A program made the position numbers and the translations under genes. DNA of 21,014 bases from Acephala macrosclerotiorum (Eukaryota > Ascomycota > Leotiomycetes > Helotiales > Mollisiaceae). How positions within the stretch are numbered: position 1 is the stretch's first letter; each line of letters opens with the position of its first letter. The DNA is taken from assembly GCA_014904845.1 (NCBI GenBank), contig MU119683.1, positions 7,747 through 28,760 of the forward strand, read 5' to 3'. Below are positions 9,551-20,185 of this stretch, piece by piece. The notes under the pieces are model-generated. The model had not been told where the DNA came from and made no database searches. It worked only from the letters and a program-made list of their open reading frames with translations.

Positions 9551-9833
9551 TGTAAATATAATATTATTTTAATAATTATATAAAATATTAAATTTAATCA
9601 AAATTATATTTTTTAATTTTTATACGTTTATTAAATTCAAAATTTATAATTAATTAATAAATTATTTAATTTATTTATTTATATCGTTTTTAAATTATTA
9701 TTAATAATAATTTAATTAATTATAAAATAAAATAAAAAAATTTAAAAAAATTAATTATTATAAAATAAAAATATTATTAAATTTACGTTTATTATATAAA
9801 ATAATAATATTTATAAAAAATAAATAAAAAACG
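9551..9833 (+). repeat. Heavily RIP-mutated terminal fragment of the copia-type element
   Basis: Aligns with the sequence starting at 9834. In the first 57 bases (9551-9607 against 9834-9890) there are 19 transitions, all with A or T in this copy, and four transversions. After a 27-bp gap, 9601-9720 pairs with 9911-10020. After a further gap, 9782-9833 pairs with about 10292-10344. The fragment therefore represents the same terminal region with internal deletions. It ends at exactly the base before the second copy begins, suggesting nested insertion or a tandem arrangement. Confidence 0.75.
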
Positions 9834-10019
9834 TGTAAGTACAATATTAGTTTAGTAGTCACGTGCGGTACTAGGCCAGATCGGAACTAACGCCGTTTGC
9901 GCTAGAATTGAGATTATATTTTTCAATTTTTGCGCGTTTATTAGATTTAAAACTAATAATCAATCAACGAATTATTCAGTTTATTTATTTATTTTGTTTT
10001 TGATTTATTACTAGTAATA

Positions 10020-10870
10020 AATATTTCTAATAATAGTAATATTGATTAGTAGTTATTCAATTAACTACGAAATAATTAGATTTCTATTTAAAAAAAACTG
10101 ATTTACAAAAAGAAATAAATTCTTTAAATAGTTTGCTTTTTATAAAAAAATACTTAAAATAATTAATATATTTTCGAAAAAACGAAAATCTATAAGAATC
10201 TTTTTATAAAAACGCGCTAAAAGTATCGAGATTATTAAAGACTTAAAAAGAATAATATGAAAGCGATTTTAAATTTGTATTTACTTTTTAAGTTTACGTT
10301 TATTACGCAAAATAATAACGTTTACGAAAAACGAATAAAAAAACGTAAAAACGATTTTAAATTTGTATTAATTTACTCGAATTACATCAAAAACGAATTC
10401 TCAAAAGAAATTTTATATTTTTGTTCGTTATTTGATCAAAAGTATATAAATATTAATAATAATATTTATTTGAATTCGAATTAAAATTTTCAATTTTTTT
10501 ATTATTTATTGTATAATTATTTCTTAAAATAATAAATTTACTTAAAATTAAATTTTTTTACGATAAAAATAAATAAAAAAAAAAACTTCGATTTTACGAA
10601 CGATAAAAATCTCAATAAAACAATATTAAATAAATATATTTTTTATTACTTTAAAATATATAAAAAAAAAAAATACTTTAATCGCAATTTATAAGAATAT
10701 TTTCAAAAGAACTTTAAAAATTGCTTGTAAAAATTTTTACGTTTAATACATAAAAAGTTTATATATCGTTTACGAGATTTTTTACGTATTTATAGAGTTT
10801 AAATATCGAAAAATATAAATTTTATTATTAATAATTTGAAAAAAGTTTTTCAATAAAAAGAATTTCATAA
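10020..10870 (+). other. Leader region of the copia-type element, no supported gene
   Basis: Lies between the putative LTR and the recognisable Gag. A 75-codon open frame at 10257-10484 is present. Part of it (about 10292-10344) is also found in the deeper-mutated copy at 9782-9833, and it shows no recognisable domain. I treat it as element leader or eroded Gag N-terminus, not a gene. Confidence 0.45.
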
Positions 10871-12284
10871 ATAAATACAAGTAAAAATCGTCGACTAATT
10901 AAAAAATAGAGATTTCTTTTTTCGATAAAATCGATCAATTCAATTAATAAATCAAAGTATTTCAATACTAGTATTTAATAATTAGAGTATAGTCACTTTC
11001 ACGATTTCAATTATTAGTACGAATTTTTTTATTACGAATACGATTATTTCTACGAATATTTTTTATATTTTTTTTATTACAATTTTTTTTACAAATACGA
11101 ACTTGTTTAATATAATACAAAATATTCAATATATTTATTAATAATTTTCTCAATAGTAATCGAATTAATATAATAATTTATAGAGTATTTTTATTAAATT
11201 ATTTATAAATTTAATAAAGATTTATATTGATAATAAAAAGTATAATAAAGAATTATACGATTTTTTTAATCGCAAATTATTAATTTTTTATAATTATTAT
11301 AATAAAATCGAATTATTTTAAAATTAATACGATAAAACATTTTTTATTAGTTTTATAGAACGTATAAACGCGTTTTATTTCAATAGATTTTTAGAAAGAA
11401 ATTTCGATTTTACTACGCTAATAATAATAATAAAAACTTATTTCGAGATTGAAAAAAATCGCTAATTATATATGTTTTTATAGAGAGAAACAATTTTAGT
11501 AAAAATTATTACGATTAATTTAATAAAAACTAAATTGAAATATTTATAAATATTTTTCGATTAATTTTAAAAAATTCAATTAAGTTTATTATCGAAATAT
11601 TAAACGAAATATAGTTTGCGAAATTAAATTATTAGCGTTTATTGAAATATTAAAAAATACAATTTTGTTTTTTATAGATTTATTAGTATTTTTGAAAGCG
11701 TTTATATTAAATTGCAATTAATAATAAATATTGTAATGCGATTACGTGAAATATAGTAATATAATTTAAATTCTATTTTTTAAATTCAAAAAAAAAAAAC
11801 GAATTCAATTAAAATTAAATCGATTATATTTATAGAAAATAAAATAAAAAACGCAATCGAATATAAAATCGAAAATATTGAAATCGAAAAAACTTTCGAA
11901 ATAAATATTGTAAAAATTATAGATTTCAAAAAGAATTATATTAAAAAAAATACTATATTTGTAGTAAATCGAAATATTAATCAATAAAATATATAATAAA
12001 AAAACGATAATAAGTATATATAAAATTTCAATAATAAATTCAATATACGATAAATCGAAATATTATAACAATTTATTATTAGAGTTTTCTTATTAAAATC
12101 GAGAAAATAAAAAATCTATCGAAAAATAATTAAATAATAAAAATTGATTAATTACTAATAAATATAGAAATAAAAAACGAAAATAAAAATTATTTTATCG
12201 AATTTAAAGAAATCGATAATACGTAAACAATAATCATTTTAAATAATTAGTTTATTCGTTATATTATTACGAGAAAGAATATAT
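10870..12284 (+). pseudogene. Copia-type gag, decayed
   Basis: Gag would form the virus-like particle and bind element RNA. The reading frame is broken by many TAA and TAG codons but keeps family-like blocks. These are a Ser/Thr-rich N-terminal part, then FNRKLLIFYNYYNK (about 11250-11290), RINAFYFNRFLERNFDFTTL (about 11360-11420) and TYFEIEKNR-stop-LYM (about 11437-11475). A zinc knuckle follows at about 11948-12010, and FKEIDNT (about 12206-12226) lies in the C-terminal segment. Stops sit where Trp or Gln is expected, for example TAG in place of TGG near 11481. The family assignment is from remembered patterns of fungal copia Gag proteins. The frame is cut at the boundary with the gypsy LTR. 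Confidence 0.6.
11948..12010 (+). other. Decayed CCHC zinc-knuckle region of the copia-type gag
   Basis: The frame reads KKYYICSKSKY-stop-SIKYIIKKR. Fungal copia Gag proteins have a knuckle of the form C-x2-C-x4-C-W-S-T-x-H. Here the first Cys and the His position read Tyr (TAC/TAT, as expected from TGC and CAC by RIP-type transitions), one Cys (TGT, 11960-11962) survives, and the Trp position is TAA. Zinc binding would be lost. The assignment rests on spacing and on which residues were changed. Confidence 0.55.
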
Positions 12285-12854
12285 TATAATAAAATTATAT
12301 ATTTTCTTTTCAAAAATCCTTGTAAATAGCTAGTTTCGAGAGTAGTACTAATTACGTGTTTTCTAGTACATAAAAAGTTTTCGTTTACTATAAACTAATC
12401 AATAACTTTTTCTATTTTTATTTTGATTAATTGATTGATTGATTTACGAATTACAAATTATTTCGAATAAATTTAATCTATTGATTAAAACGAATTAATT
12501 TACAATTAAATTTTTTTATTTTGTATTTTATTGTTTTTTTATATTAGTAAAACGATATCGAAAAATGAATTATTTTAGTGAATTTTATTGAAAATTGTTT
12601 ATGTACGATTTGTGTATTTTGTTTTTTATTACTATTAAAAGAAAATTTAAATTATTGGAAATCAAAATTTGAAAATCAATTAATGAGAATTTTTTGTTTT
12701 GATTGTATTATTCGAGATTAAATAATTTAATTACGAGATTGCGAAATTGTAAAGAAATATTGATTTATAAGAATTATATATTGAATTACTCGAGATAATT
12801 AGTATTAAAACGAATATAGAAAAGAAAAAAAAGAACTCATAGTAATTATTTACA
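12285..12854 (+). repeat. Probable 5' LTR of the gypsy-type element
   Basis: The segment recurs inverted at 1-596, with 12285 pairing to 596 and both alignments ending there. It starts tataataaaattat (TG to TA at the first bases would be a RIP change) and could end at taca (12851-12854). A ttggtttta stretch follows at about 12859 that may be the primer-binding site. Length of about 570 bp is within the usual range for gypsy LTRs. It lies about 0.7 kb upstream of gag-like sequence on the same strand. Without a 3' partner in the window the exact ends are unproven. Confidence 0.45.
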
Positions 12855-13540
12855 ATAATTGGTTTTATTTCTAGTGAAAATTGAAATAAAAAAAAAAAGT
12901 TTTAATGCGAAAAAAAAAAAAAAAATTATAAAATTAAAAAATGAAATTATTTTATTGTTTTATATTTTAATTTTAATTCTTTTAAAAATTGCAATTCGCG
13001 AATTACTTGTAATCGTTTTCAAATTAAAATAATAAAATCAAAATAAGTCTCGAATTTCAAAAAATAATACGAAAAAAATTGAAACAAAAAATTTTAATTA
13101 AAAGAAATCGATTAAAAAAATATTTATTTGAAAAATACATTTTATTAAAACGAATAAACGAGCGAAATTTTAAGTAAAAACTGAAATAAAAAAAATTTCA
13201 CGAGAAAACGATATAAATAGAAATCAATTCTTAAAACGAATTTTATTTAAAAACAATAATTTGAAAATTCGTATTTTTGAATTATTAAATCAATTTTTAA
13301 TTCAAAAACTAAAATCAGTAAATTATTCGCATTAAAATTTACTTTTTTCGATAAAAAATATTTTTACTTTAATTACGTTATCGATTTTTTTTAAAAAATC
13401 TTCTACGAATAATAAAAATAATCTTTTAAAAATGTAAAACTTCGAGAAATACGTATTTATATTAAAATTACAAATGTTTTTTTTTAAAGTTTTTAGAGTA
13501 TTTTGATTCAAAAAAAACAATATTACGACTTTTTTAGAAT
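12855..13540 (+). other. Gypsy leader and possible gag start, not resolved
   Basis: Contains the possible primer-binding site just after 12854 and poly-A-rich leader. About 12905-12984 is also present inverted at 1-85. No confident coding frame or start codon. A minus-strand open frame at 13332-13520 is low-complexity and unsupported. Confidence 0.45.
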
Positions 13541-14110
13541 AATACGATAATATGTGCGAAAACTATAAAATTATTTCAAAAATTAAAAAAATACAATTTT
13601 TGTAATATATTAATTCGATTTACAAAAAACAAATTCGATTTATATTAAAGTACAATATCGAAAACTACTTAAAAAAAAAGTTTTACGACGCTTTAAAAAA
13701 AGAATTTCGTAAATACAATTAAAAATATTATCTAGTAAATATAAATTTTTTATATAAAATTATCGATTAATTTACGAGAAATTTTTTGATAATAAAAATA
13801 TATATAAATTTATTCGATTGAATATTCAAAGAATTAATTAAATGAAACAAATTAAATAAACAATATTAAAAATGCGAATTTATAAAAAATTTTTCAATAT
13901 ATATTAAAAAACGAATCTTTAAAGAAATCGATTATAAGTCGATAAAAATATCTATTTAAAATTACGATAAAATATACAAAAAAGCGATTATTGTATATAA
14001 ATATAAAAAAAAAAAACGGTAATACAATAAAATCAACGATTTAAAATACTCGAAAATTCGATAAAAATATTTAAATATTGTAATACAAAAAATAATTCTA
14101 AATATAATTA
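13541..14110 (+). pseudogene. Gag-like region of the gypsy element, tentative
   Basis: One frame gives a long, charged, aromatic-containing stretch with few stops, including INSIYKKQIRFILKYNIENY and FYDALKKEFRKYN (13610-13720), then FTRNFLIIKIYINLFD (about 13771-13818). Position (between LTR and pol), strand and composition fit a Gag capsid region. I do not recognise a specific motif and no zinc knuckle could be placed. It may instead be an N-terminal part of a Gag-Pol fusion. Confidence 0.35.
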
Positions 14111-15540
14111 ATAATTCATTATTTTCTATTTTACACGAATTACTTATAGAAAAAATTCAACGAAAAATATATATAATCGTTAAAAAAATCTATATCGAAT
14201 TTCAATTTTCGATTTTACGTATTATTTAAACTCAAAGAATTCGACAAATATTCGTATTAAAACTTTCAATTCAAATAAACGATTTCATTAGAAAATTAAA
14301 ATTTTTTTTTTTTTTTTGTATTATTTAACGATTTAAAAATTGCTTTAAATATTAATACTATGAAAATGTTTTAAAAATTGAATAGTATTATAGTTTTTAT
14401 AAATCAAAATTAGAATTAGTTTACTTTTTTACGAGAATATAAACAAAAAAAGAATTTTAATTATAAACGAAAAAAATATAGTAATATAAGAAAAAGCGAA
14501 TATAAAACTTTATATAGTTTAATATCGATTGAATTTTCGTAAAATATATTATCGATCGTTTAAAAAAATGCAATAAAAACTAATACTACATATAACGATT
14601 AATAAAGCGAGTAATACTATTTTAAATGTTTCAAGTAAACAAAAAACGAAGAAATCGATTTTTTCGTTAATTACTTTTTCGTGAATCTCTGTTTATTTAT
14701 AAATAAACTAATTAATCGTAAATATTACTATTGAAAAAACGATTAATAATATTATAGTTTTTAGAGTCGTAATCGACTTTTGCGATTATTTATATTTAAA
14801 AACAATTGATATTAATTTGATCAAATTATAGAACAAATAATTAAAGAATTTTTTGATTACAATTTCAATAAATAGTCTAAAAATATATAAAGAATTCAGA
14901 AATTTGTTCAATTTATTATTCAAAAAAAAAGTAAAATTAGTATTAATAAAATTTTTTTTAAAAAATCGAATTTATCGTTGTATACTTTCAATAATAATAA
15001 TATTAACGTTCAAAGTCTTAATAAAGCGATTATTGATAAATTCTACGAAGAATTGTCGATAAATACAATAACGACAAATACAATAATAATAAGTAAATCG
15101 AGAAATAAAATTCAAAATATACGAGAAAATTTTCAACGAAAAATAAAAATAGAAAAAAAGTATTCAAAAGTCGAATTGTAATAATAAATTTCATAAAATG
15201 CTTAAAACGAAAAACGAGAAAAAATAAATATAAATCAATTGAAAAATAAAACTTTGAAACAATAATTCGACGTTAAAAATAATGATTTTACTAATGAAAT
15301 TTTATCGTGAAAATTCTTTAAAAGTATAACGTTATTTTTAAAAATTCAAAAAATAATAAAAATAATTATTAATACTTTGAAAATATTGAATTTTATTATA
15401 GTAATTATTAATTAATAATAAAAAAACAATGTTTATTATTTGATTTTAATAAATATTAAAATTGCTATAGTAAAAAAAATATTAAAAATTGTTGATTTTA
15501 TAAAATAATTTTTTTAAAATCTTTATAAAATATTTAAAAA
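14111..15540 (+). other. Gypsy internal region, unassigned
   Basis: Plus-strand reading is interrupted everywhere by stops, with two short overlapping open frames (14853-15062 and 14978-15181) in different phases. Neither shows a domain I can name. The second, 14978-15181, has polar, charged composition (NINVQSLNKAIIDKFYEEL) and may be eroded coding sequence of Gag-Pol. Confidence 0.4.
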
Positions 15541-16860
15541 AACGAATTAATTTGTTTTTATTATTAGAAACTTTGTAATACTTGGAATTAATTTCGTGAA
15601 AATCGATTTTTTGTTATTAATTAAAAAAAAACATATTGTTATTGTTTTTAAATTATATTTTAATTTGTTTAAATTAATTGATTCGAGTAAAAAATGCGAA
15701 ATATTGAATATTGAAATGAAATATTGTATTATTTTTATGTATATAATTCGAGATTTCGATAGTATTATTGCAAACGTCGAAAACTTTTAATTGTTTATTA
15801 TTATTGGATAAAATTTCGAATTCGTCGAAATAATAATTATAAAAATAGAGATTAAATATAGAATTAAATATAAAAATTTTTTTTTTTTATAAATAATACA
15901 AAAAAAATTCTTTTGAGATAATTATTCGTTATTATAATAAAAATACAAATTGAATATAAAAATAATAATTCGTAAAATAATATATTTCGAGACTTTAAAA
16001 ATTTTAATTTTATTTATACGATTATAATTATTCTTTTTTTGAAAATTTATTTACGTCAAATTATTAGAAATCGCTATATTCGTATGTATTCTCGAGTCGA
16101 AAAAATATCGAAAAAAAAAATACAATACAAAAAACTAAATATTAATATTATTAGAGAATAATACAATACTAAAACTCGTAAACGATTTTTATATTCTAAC
16201 GAATTTTTTTTTATTTTTTATTTTTTATAAAATATTTTTAATATTATTTTATGCAAAATAAATACGATTAAAATAAATATTATTAGTTTAAAAAAAAATA
16301 CAAATAAAATAATATAAAAAGTGAAATTATTTTTTTCAATTTTCTATAAAACGTTTTTTTTTTGATAAAAAGAAAATAAACGAGATTTTGAATAAAAAAA
16401 ATTTCGACGAAAAAACGAAAAAATATCTTTTTATAATAATATTATTATTTTCAAACGTAAAAATTAAAAAAAGAATATTTAGAGAACAATACAAAACGCT
16501 AATTATTTTATTTTATTGAAAAAAAACGAAATCGAAAGATTTTCAAGTATAAAAACGAAAAAAAAACTCAAATAAAAAAAATAGTTTTATCGTTAAACAA
16601 TTTCAATTTGAAACTATTCAATATAAACGTTAATACGATATATAAATTCAAATTTAAAAAAATACGATTTGTCGATTTAATTGACGAAATTAAAAAGATT
16701 TTTAGAGAATAGAAAAATTAATTCGAATAATTCAAAACGCGAAAAATACTTTAAAAATACACTAAAAAATATATAAAATATTTATTATTACAAATTGTTT
16801 CAATATCAAAAGAATTACGATTTATTTATAAACGATTAATATTTCTATTTATTGAAAATT
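15541..16860 (+). pseudogene. N-terminal pol region upstream of reverse transcriptase
   Basis: An open frame of 64 codons at 15596-15790 (KIDFLLLIKKKHIVIVFKLY at its start) is followed, after a TAA, by further followable frame with residues such as NFEFVEIIIIKIEIKYRIKY. The position matches the protease and linker part of a gypsy Pol. A D-S-S tripeptide near 15683 sits where a D-S/T-G protease triad might be expected, but the flanks do not convince me. I therefore do not call a protease. Confidence 0.35.
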
Positions 16861-17860
16861 AATTATAAAAATTTGAAAAAGAAATATTCGATAAAATAAT
16901 ATTCAATTATAAAAAAATAATAGTATTTGATTAAAAAAAAATCTTTAAAATCTATAAAAATATCAATTTATTTATTCGCATTAAAATAATTTAATATACG
17001 ACGTAATAAAAAAAAAGTTTTTATTATTTTAAAGTTTTATTTTCAATTGTAATAAAAATACTTTAAAAACGATTTAATTGCAAAATACTCGAAAAAAATA
17101 ATAATTTTTATTGAAATTTATAATTTCTAATCGCGAAAAAAACTATTAAAATTTATCAATTAATTAATGCAATTATAAAAATGAATTCGATTACTTTAAA
17201 AAACGTTAATATATTTTTTTCTATAAATAAATTTTTTAAAAAATTTACTAAGTACTTTTGCGCTTTTTTAATAGATTTTTTTTCTAAATACGATCAATTT
17301 ATATTAAATATTCGAAATAGAAATATAATTGCTTTTATGATTTTATTAAAACTTTTGTAAATAATAATATTACTTCAAAAAACAATTAATTTTATAGTTT
17401 AATTCGTTCGAATTATTATAACAATTCTAAAAAACGTGTTTTTTAAAGTCGTAATATTATTTTTAAATAATATAAAAATCAAAAGATTTTATACGAATTA
17501 CGATAACGAGTTAATACTTTCAAAAGTTCATTGATTCGTTTTTGAATATATTTAAAATTTGAATAAAACGTTAAATCGAATCAAAAGAACTCAAATCTAT
17601 ATAAAATTCAAATTACAATTTTATTAAAACGAAATAATTATTATTGATTTCGTTTGTAGTTTTAAAAAGCGTTTTTTTAAAAGTATAAAAATTATTAAAA
17701 TTTTAAAATAAATTAAATATAATAATATTTTTAAAATCAAAGTTTTTATTGAGATTTGTATTTATTACAAAATATAAATTCAATATTTTAATATTATTAT
17801 CAAGTCGTTATATCGATTAATTAAAAAAAAAAAAAATTTCGAATAAAAAAAAAAGTAAAA
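16860..17860 (+). pseudogene. Gypsy reverse transcriptase domain, decayed
   Basis: This domain would copy element RNA into DNA. Followable blocks are the FLIAKK motif preceded by TAA where Trp is expected (about 17120-17143), KIYQLINAIIKMNSITLKN (17151-17207), LIDFFSKYDQ (17268-17297), and NRNIIAFMILLKLL ending before a TAA (17314-17359). FVRIITTILKN (about 17401-17436) and LFLNNIKIK (17457-17482) follow. The first catalytic Asp (GAT, 17274-17276) is intact. The paired catalytic aspartates of the family's F-L-D-D motif read Asn-Asn (AAT AAT, 17466-17471), which abolishes activity and is the change expected from G-to-A on this strand. Order and wording match a Ty3/gypsy family common in ascomycetes. 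Confidence 0.8.
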
Positions 17861-18330
17861 AATCGCTATAATACTTTTATAAAACAAATTTACGACGATT
17901 TTAGTATTTTGCAAAATTTATTACGATTTTACTAATAAATAAAAAATAATTATTTTAAATGTCGATATTAATTAATAAAAGTATAAAAGAATACTCGATT
18001 AATATAACGATAAAAAACGAAAACAAGTAATTTAATACAAATTAAAATTTTAGAATATTATTAAACGAAATTATAATGTAATAAAAAAAAATATTAAAAA
18101 GTTTTAAAGTGTTTTCACAAATTACGATTTTGATTATATAGTATTTATTTTATTTTTGAAACGAATATTAATACATTTATTGTTCAATTGAATCGAGTAA
18201 TAATAAATTTTTTTAGTACTTTAATTACTCGTTGATTCGCTTAAATACGATTGTTCGACTTCGAAATTAAATATATTAAAAAAAGTATTTATACTACTAT
18301 AAATAGATTATTTAGAAAACTGCAAATAGA
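17861..18330 (+). pseudogene. Gypsy RNase H domain, decayed, with frameshift
   Basis: Follows RT on the same strand. It would degrade the RNA of the RNA-DNA hybrid. The frame that carries RT continues through RNYNVIKKNIKKF (about 18065-18105) and VFILFLKRILIHLL (about 18141-18182), corresponding to the family's N-Y-x-x-T/K-R-E-C and F-x-L-E-T-D-A-N region; the catalytic acidic residues there are lost. After about 18209 the reading continues in another phase as TR-stop-FA-stop-IRLFDFEIKYIK (18225-18286), matching the W-I-x-x-I-R-L-F-D-F-E-V-x-H block. A run of seven T at about 18209-18215 is the likely indel site. Both stops in this block stand for Trp. Confidence 0.7.
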
Positions 18331-18511
18331 AAACGATAATTCAAAAAAAGAGACAAATATTAATAAATTTATTACAATCGAATTTGATTGCATTGAAATA
18401 ATTTTAATTTCGATCAAAGAACGCAAAATTAATCGAAAAATTAAAAGTAGATCGTTTGTAATTGAAAGTAAATACGTAAAACGAAAATATTTATTTGAAT
18501 TATTAAATTAA
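18251..18511 (+). pseudogene. RNase H end and linker toward integrase
   Basis: An 86-codon frame without stops begins at a TTG inside the RNase H C-terminal block (LFDFEIKYIKK) and continues through RLFRKLQIENDNSK, then INKFITIEFDCIEI. In this gypsy family such a stretch links RNase H and integrase and is rich in acidic residues. Many of those would become Lys or Asn by G-to-A changes, consistent with what is seen. It is a surviving open piece of pol, not a separate gene. TTG is not its true start. Confidence 0.65.
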
Positions 18512-18689
18512 ATTTAAAAGAATTCTTTTAAATTCAATATTTTTGATTTTCAATTTTCGATATCGATCGTATTTTTCGTATGTATTATATTAATTGCTTT
18601 TTTTAAGATTAATAAATTATCAAATAATAATAACGATAATAATACTATTTTTTCTTTTAATAATAATTATTCGAATTATTTTTAAAATA

Positions 18690-19700
18690 TTGTTTAGTAT
18701 TTGACAATTTTAAAACGATTAAAATAGTTTTTGAAAGTAGAATTTCGTAAATTAATTCGAGAATTCGTTGATTATAGTATTTAAAATAAAATACTATAAA
18801 AAAATACTATTAAATTTTATTTATTTCGATTTATTTTAAACGATTTAAAATAACGTATAATAATTATAATTGAATTACATAATAAGTTCGAATATACTAA
18901 AAAAAAAAAAATTTATTATCGAGTAATTAATCGATACTATTAAAAAAAAGTACTATAAAAACGTTTGAGATTTTATAATAAACTGTAGCGATTATTAATA
19001 CAAAAACAAAAAAAGATACGAAAAAGTTTTATATTTTCAAAAAGTAATTTCATTATTTTATTACATTAAAATAAATGTAATTAAATTCTCGTAATATAAA
19101 ATATTCGATAATTTAATTATAATACGAGATAATTTTTTCAATTAAATTAAAATTAAACTAATGAAAAATTCGACTTCTAAAAAAATTATTAAATTTATTT
19201 ATAATAATATTATTTGTAGATACAGTATTTTCGATTATATAAAATTGAACGAAAAACTCGAATTTAAAAAAATTATTATCAAAAAATTAAATAAACTTGA
19301 AATTAAACGAATTATTATTTTTATATACAATTCGAAAATAAACGAAAGAATTAAACGAAAATATTAATTTATTATTATCGTATTAATTACTTTGACGAAA
19401 AAAAGCAAAAAAAACTAATTGAAATATTTATTAATTATTTTTTTTGCGAATCGAACGACTATTTATAGATCAATTAAATATACGCTATTTTATATAATTT
19501 ATAGTAAAAAAATTGTTTTATTTGTTAAAATTCGATTTTTTATTCAAAGAACTTTCAATTAAAACGAAGTATATAATCGAGCGAAGTTTTTTGAATTAAG
19601 AATTAAATAAATTGAAATATGAAACGAGAATATAAAAAAATCGAGATTGAAAAAAAAGTATAATTATAAACAAAATTAAGTATATTTCGATACTTATTAT
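18690..19700 (+). pseudogene. Gypsy integrase, zinc and catalytic core, decayed
   Basis: Integrase inserts the DNA copy into the genome. An N-terminal segment reads YLTILKRLK-stop-FLKVEFRKL (18698-18750). A later phase reads NKKRYEKVLYFQKVIS (about 19005-19050), where a Cys-containing zinc finger is expected. The core is clearest at 19161-19367: FIYNNIICRYSIFDYIKLN, EFKKIIIKKLNKL, then INERIKRKY. The catalytic Asp of the family's L-D-G-G-P-E motif is Asn (AAC, 19248-19250). The catalytic Glu appears retained (GAA, 19344-19346). ANRTTIYRSIKYTLFYIIY follows at about 19449-19505. At least one frameshift lies between 18780 and 18984. Confidence 0.8.
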
Positions 19701-20185
19701 TAAATACAAAAAAAATTAATTCGAGAAAAAGATTTTATTTTAATATATAATATTAAATTTATTAATCAAAATATATTTAAAAATATCAAATTACTATATA
19801 AATAATTGAATTTATATTGAGTTTATTAAACAAATTAATTAAAAAGAAATTATTTACTCAAAGAAATAAATAAAATAATAATTTGAAAATTATATATTAA
19901 AAATCGTTTAAAAAAATCCGTTAAAAAAATGAATATTAAAATTCTTTAAACAATAATAAAAACGAAAATATTATTGAATTTATTGATTTTAATAATAATA
20001 AAAATACAAATACAAAAAAAAAAGTAATTAAAAAATTTCGTAATAAATAAAATATTTAAAAAATTGAAAAAATAATTAAAATTGTAATTCGTATTTTTAA
20101 ATTCAATAAAATCGAAAAAAATAAATATATACGATTTTTTGAAAATTAAATAAATAAAAAGAATTCATTAAACTTTAAAATAATA
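19701..20185 (+). pseudogene. Integrase C-terminal region (GPY/F-like end), decayed
   Basis: The frame of the integrase core (phase of 19161) continues about 1 kb with stops but without a visible frameshift. It runs through KKLIREKDFI, then IKLLYK-stop-LNLY, where gypsy elements have W-x-G-P-Y, and ends in KNRLKKS (about 19899-19931), matching the family's G-N-R-L-K-K-F end block. A Lys-rich tail runs to stops around 20169-20185. The module helps target or bind DNA in this superfamily. TAA replacing Trp and loss of Gly-Pro fit RIP on both strands. Confidence 0.65.

Larger units (their letters stand above)
9834..12284 (+). mobile_element. Truncated Ty1/copia-type LTR retrotransposon, RIP-mutated
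   Basis: Begins with tgtaagtacaat, a plausible LTR start, in a short GC-richer stretch (9834-9905). The left boundary is supported by the alignment with 9551-9833. About 10870 to 12284 reads as a decayed Gag of the type found in fungal copia elements. No protease, integrase or reverse transcriptase of this element is seen: similarity to another repeat starts at 12285, where the gypsy LTR begins. The element was probably interrupted there by gypsy insertion. The end of the LTR and the primer-binding site cannot be placed. Confidence 0.6.
12285..20185 (+). mobile_element. Ty3/gypsy LTR retrotransposon, RIP-inactivated
   Basis: A single plus-strand element: probable LTR, leader, gag-like region, then pol in the order reverse transcriptase, RNase H, integrase, which defines the Ty3/gypsy (Metaviridae) arrangement. 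Residual C occurs in more contexts than in the first 9.8 kb, so mutation is less saturated. The coding frames remain followable for over 3 kb even though they are full of stops. This shows decay mainly by point transitions with few indels. No 3' LTR is visible between 20185 and the window end. The element interrupts copia-type gag sequence on its left. Confidence 0.75.

Noticed and set aside
10257..10484. 75-codon plus-strand open frame
   Set aside because: Low-complexity Asn/Lys/Ile/Phe product with no domain. It overlaps element leader also present in the older copy at 9782-9833, so it is treated as element sequence rather than a gene.
13332..13520. Minus-strand open frame of 62 codons
   Set aside because: On the strand opposite to the gypsy element, rich in Phe/Lys/Asn/Ile as any A+T-rich frame would be. 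Shadow frame.
14853..15062. Plus-strand open frame of 69 codons
   Set aside because: Overlaps another open frame in a different phase, with no motif. Openness is expected occasionally in this composition.
15660..15720. Gypsy aspartic protease active site (D-S-S near 15683)
   Set aside because: Only the tripeptide is suggestive. Flanking residues do not fit a retropepsin clearly enough to call it.
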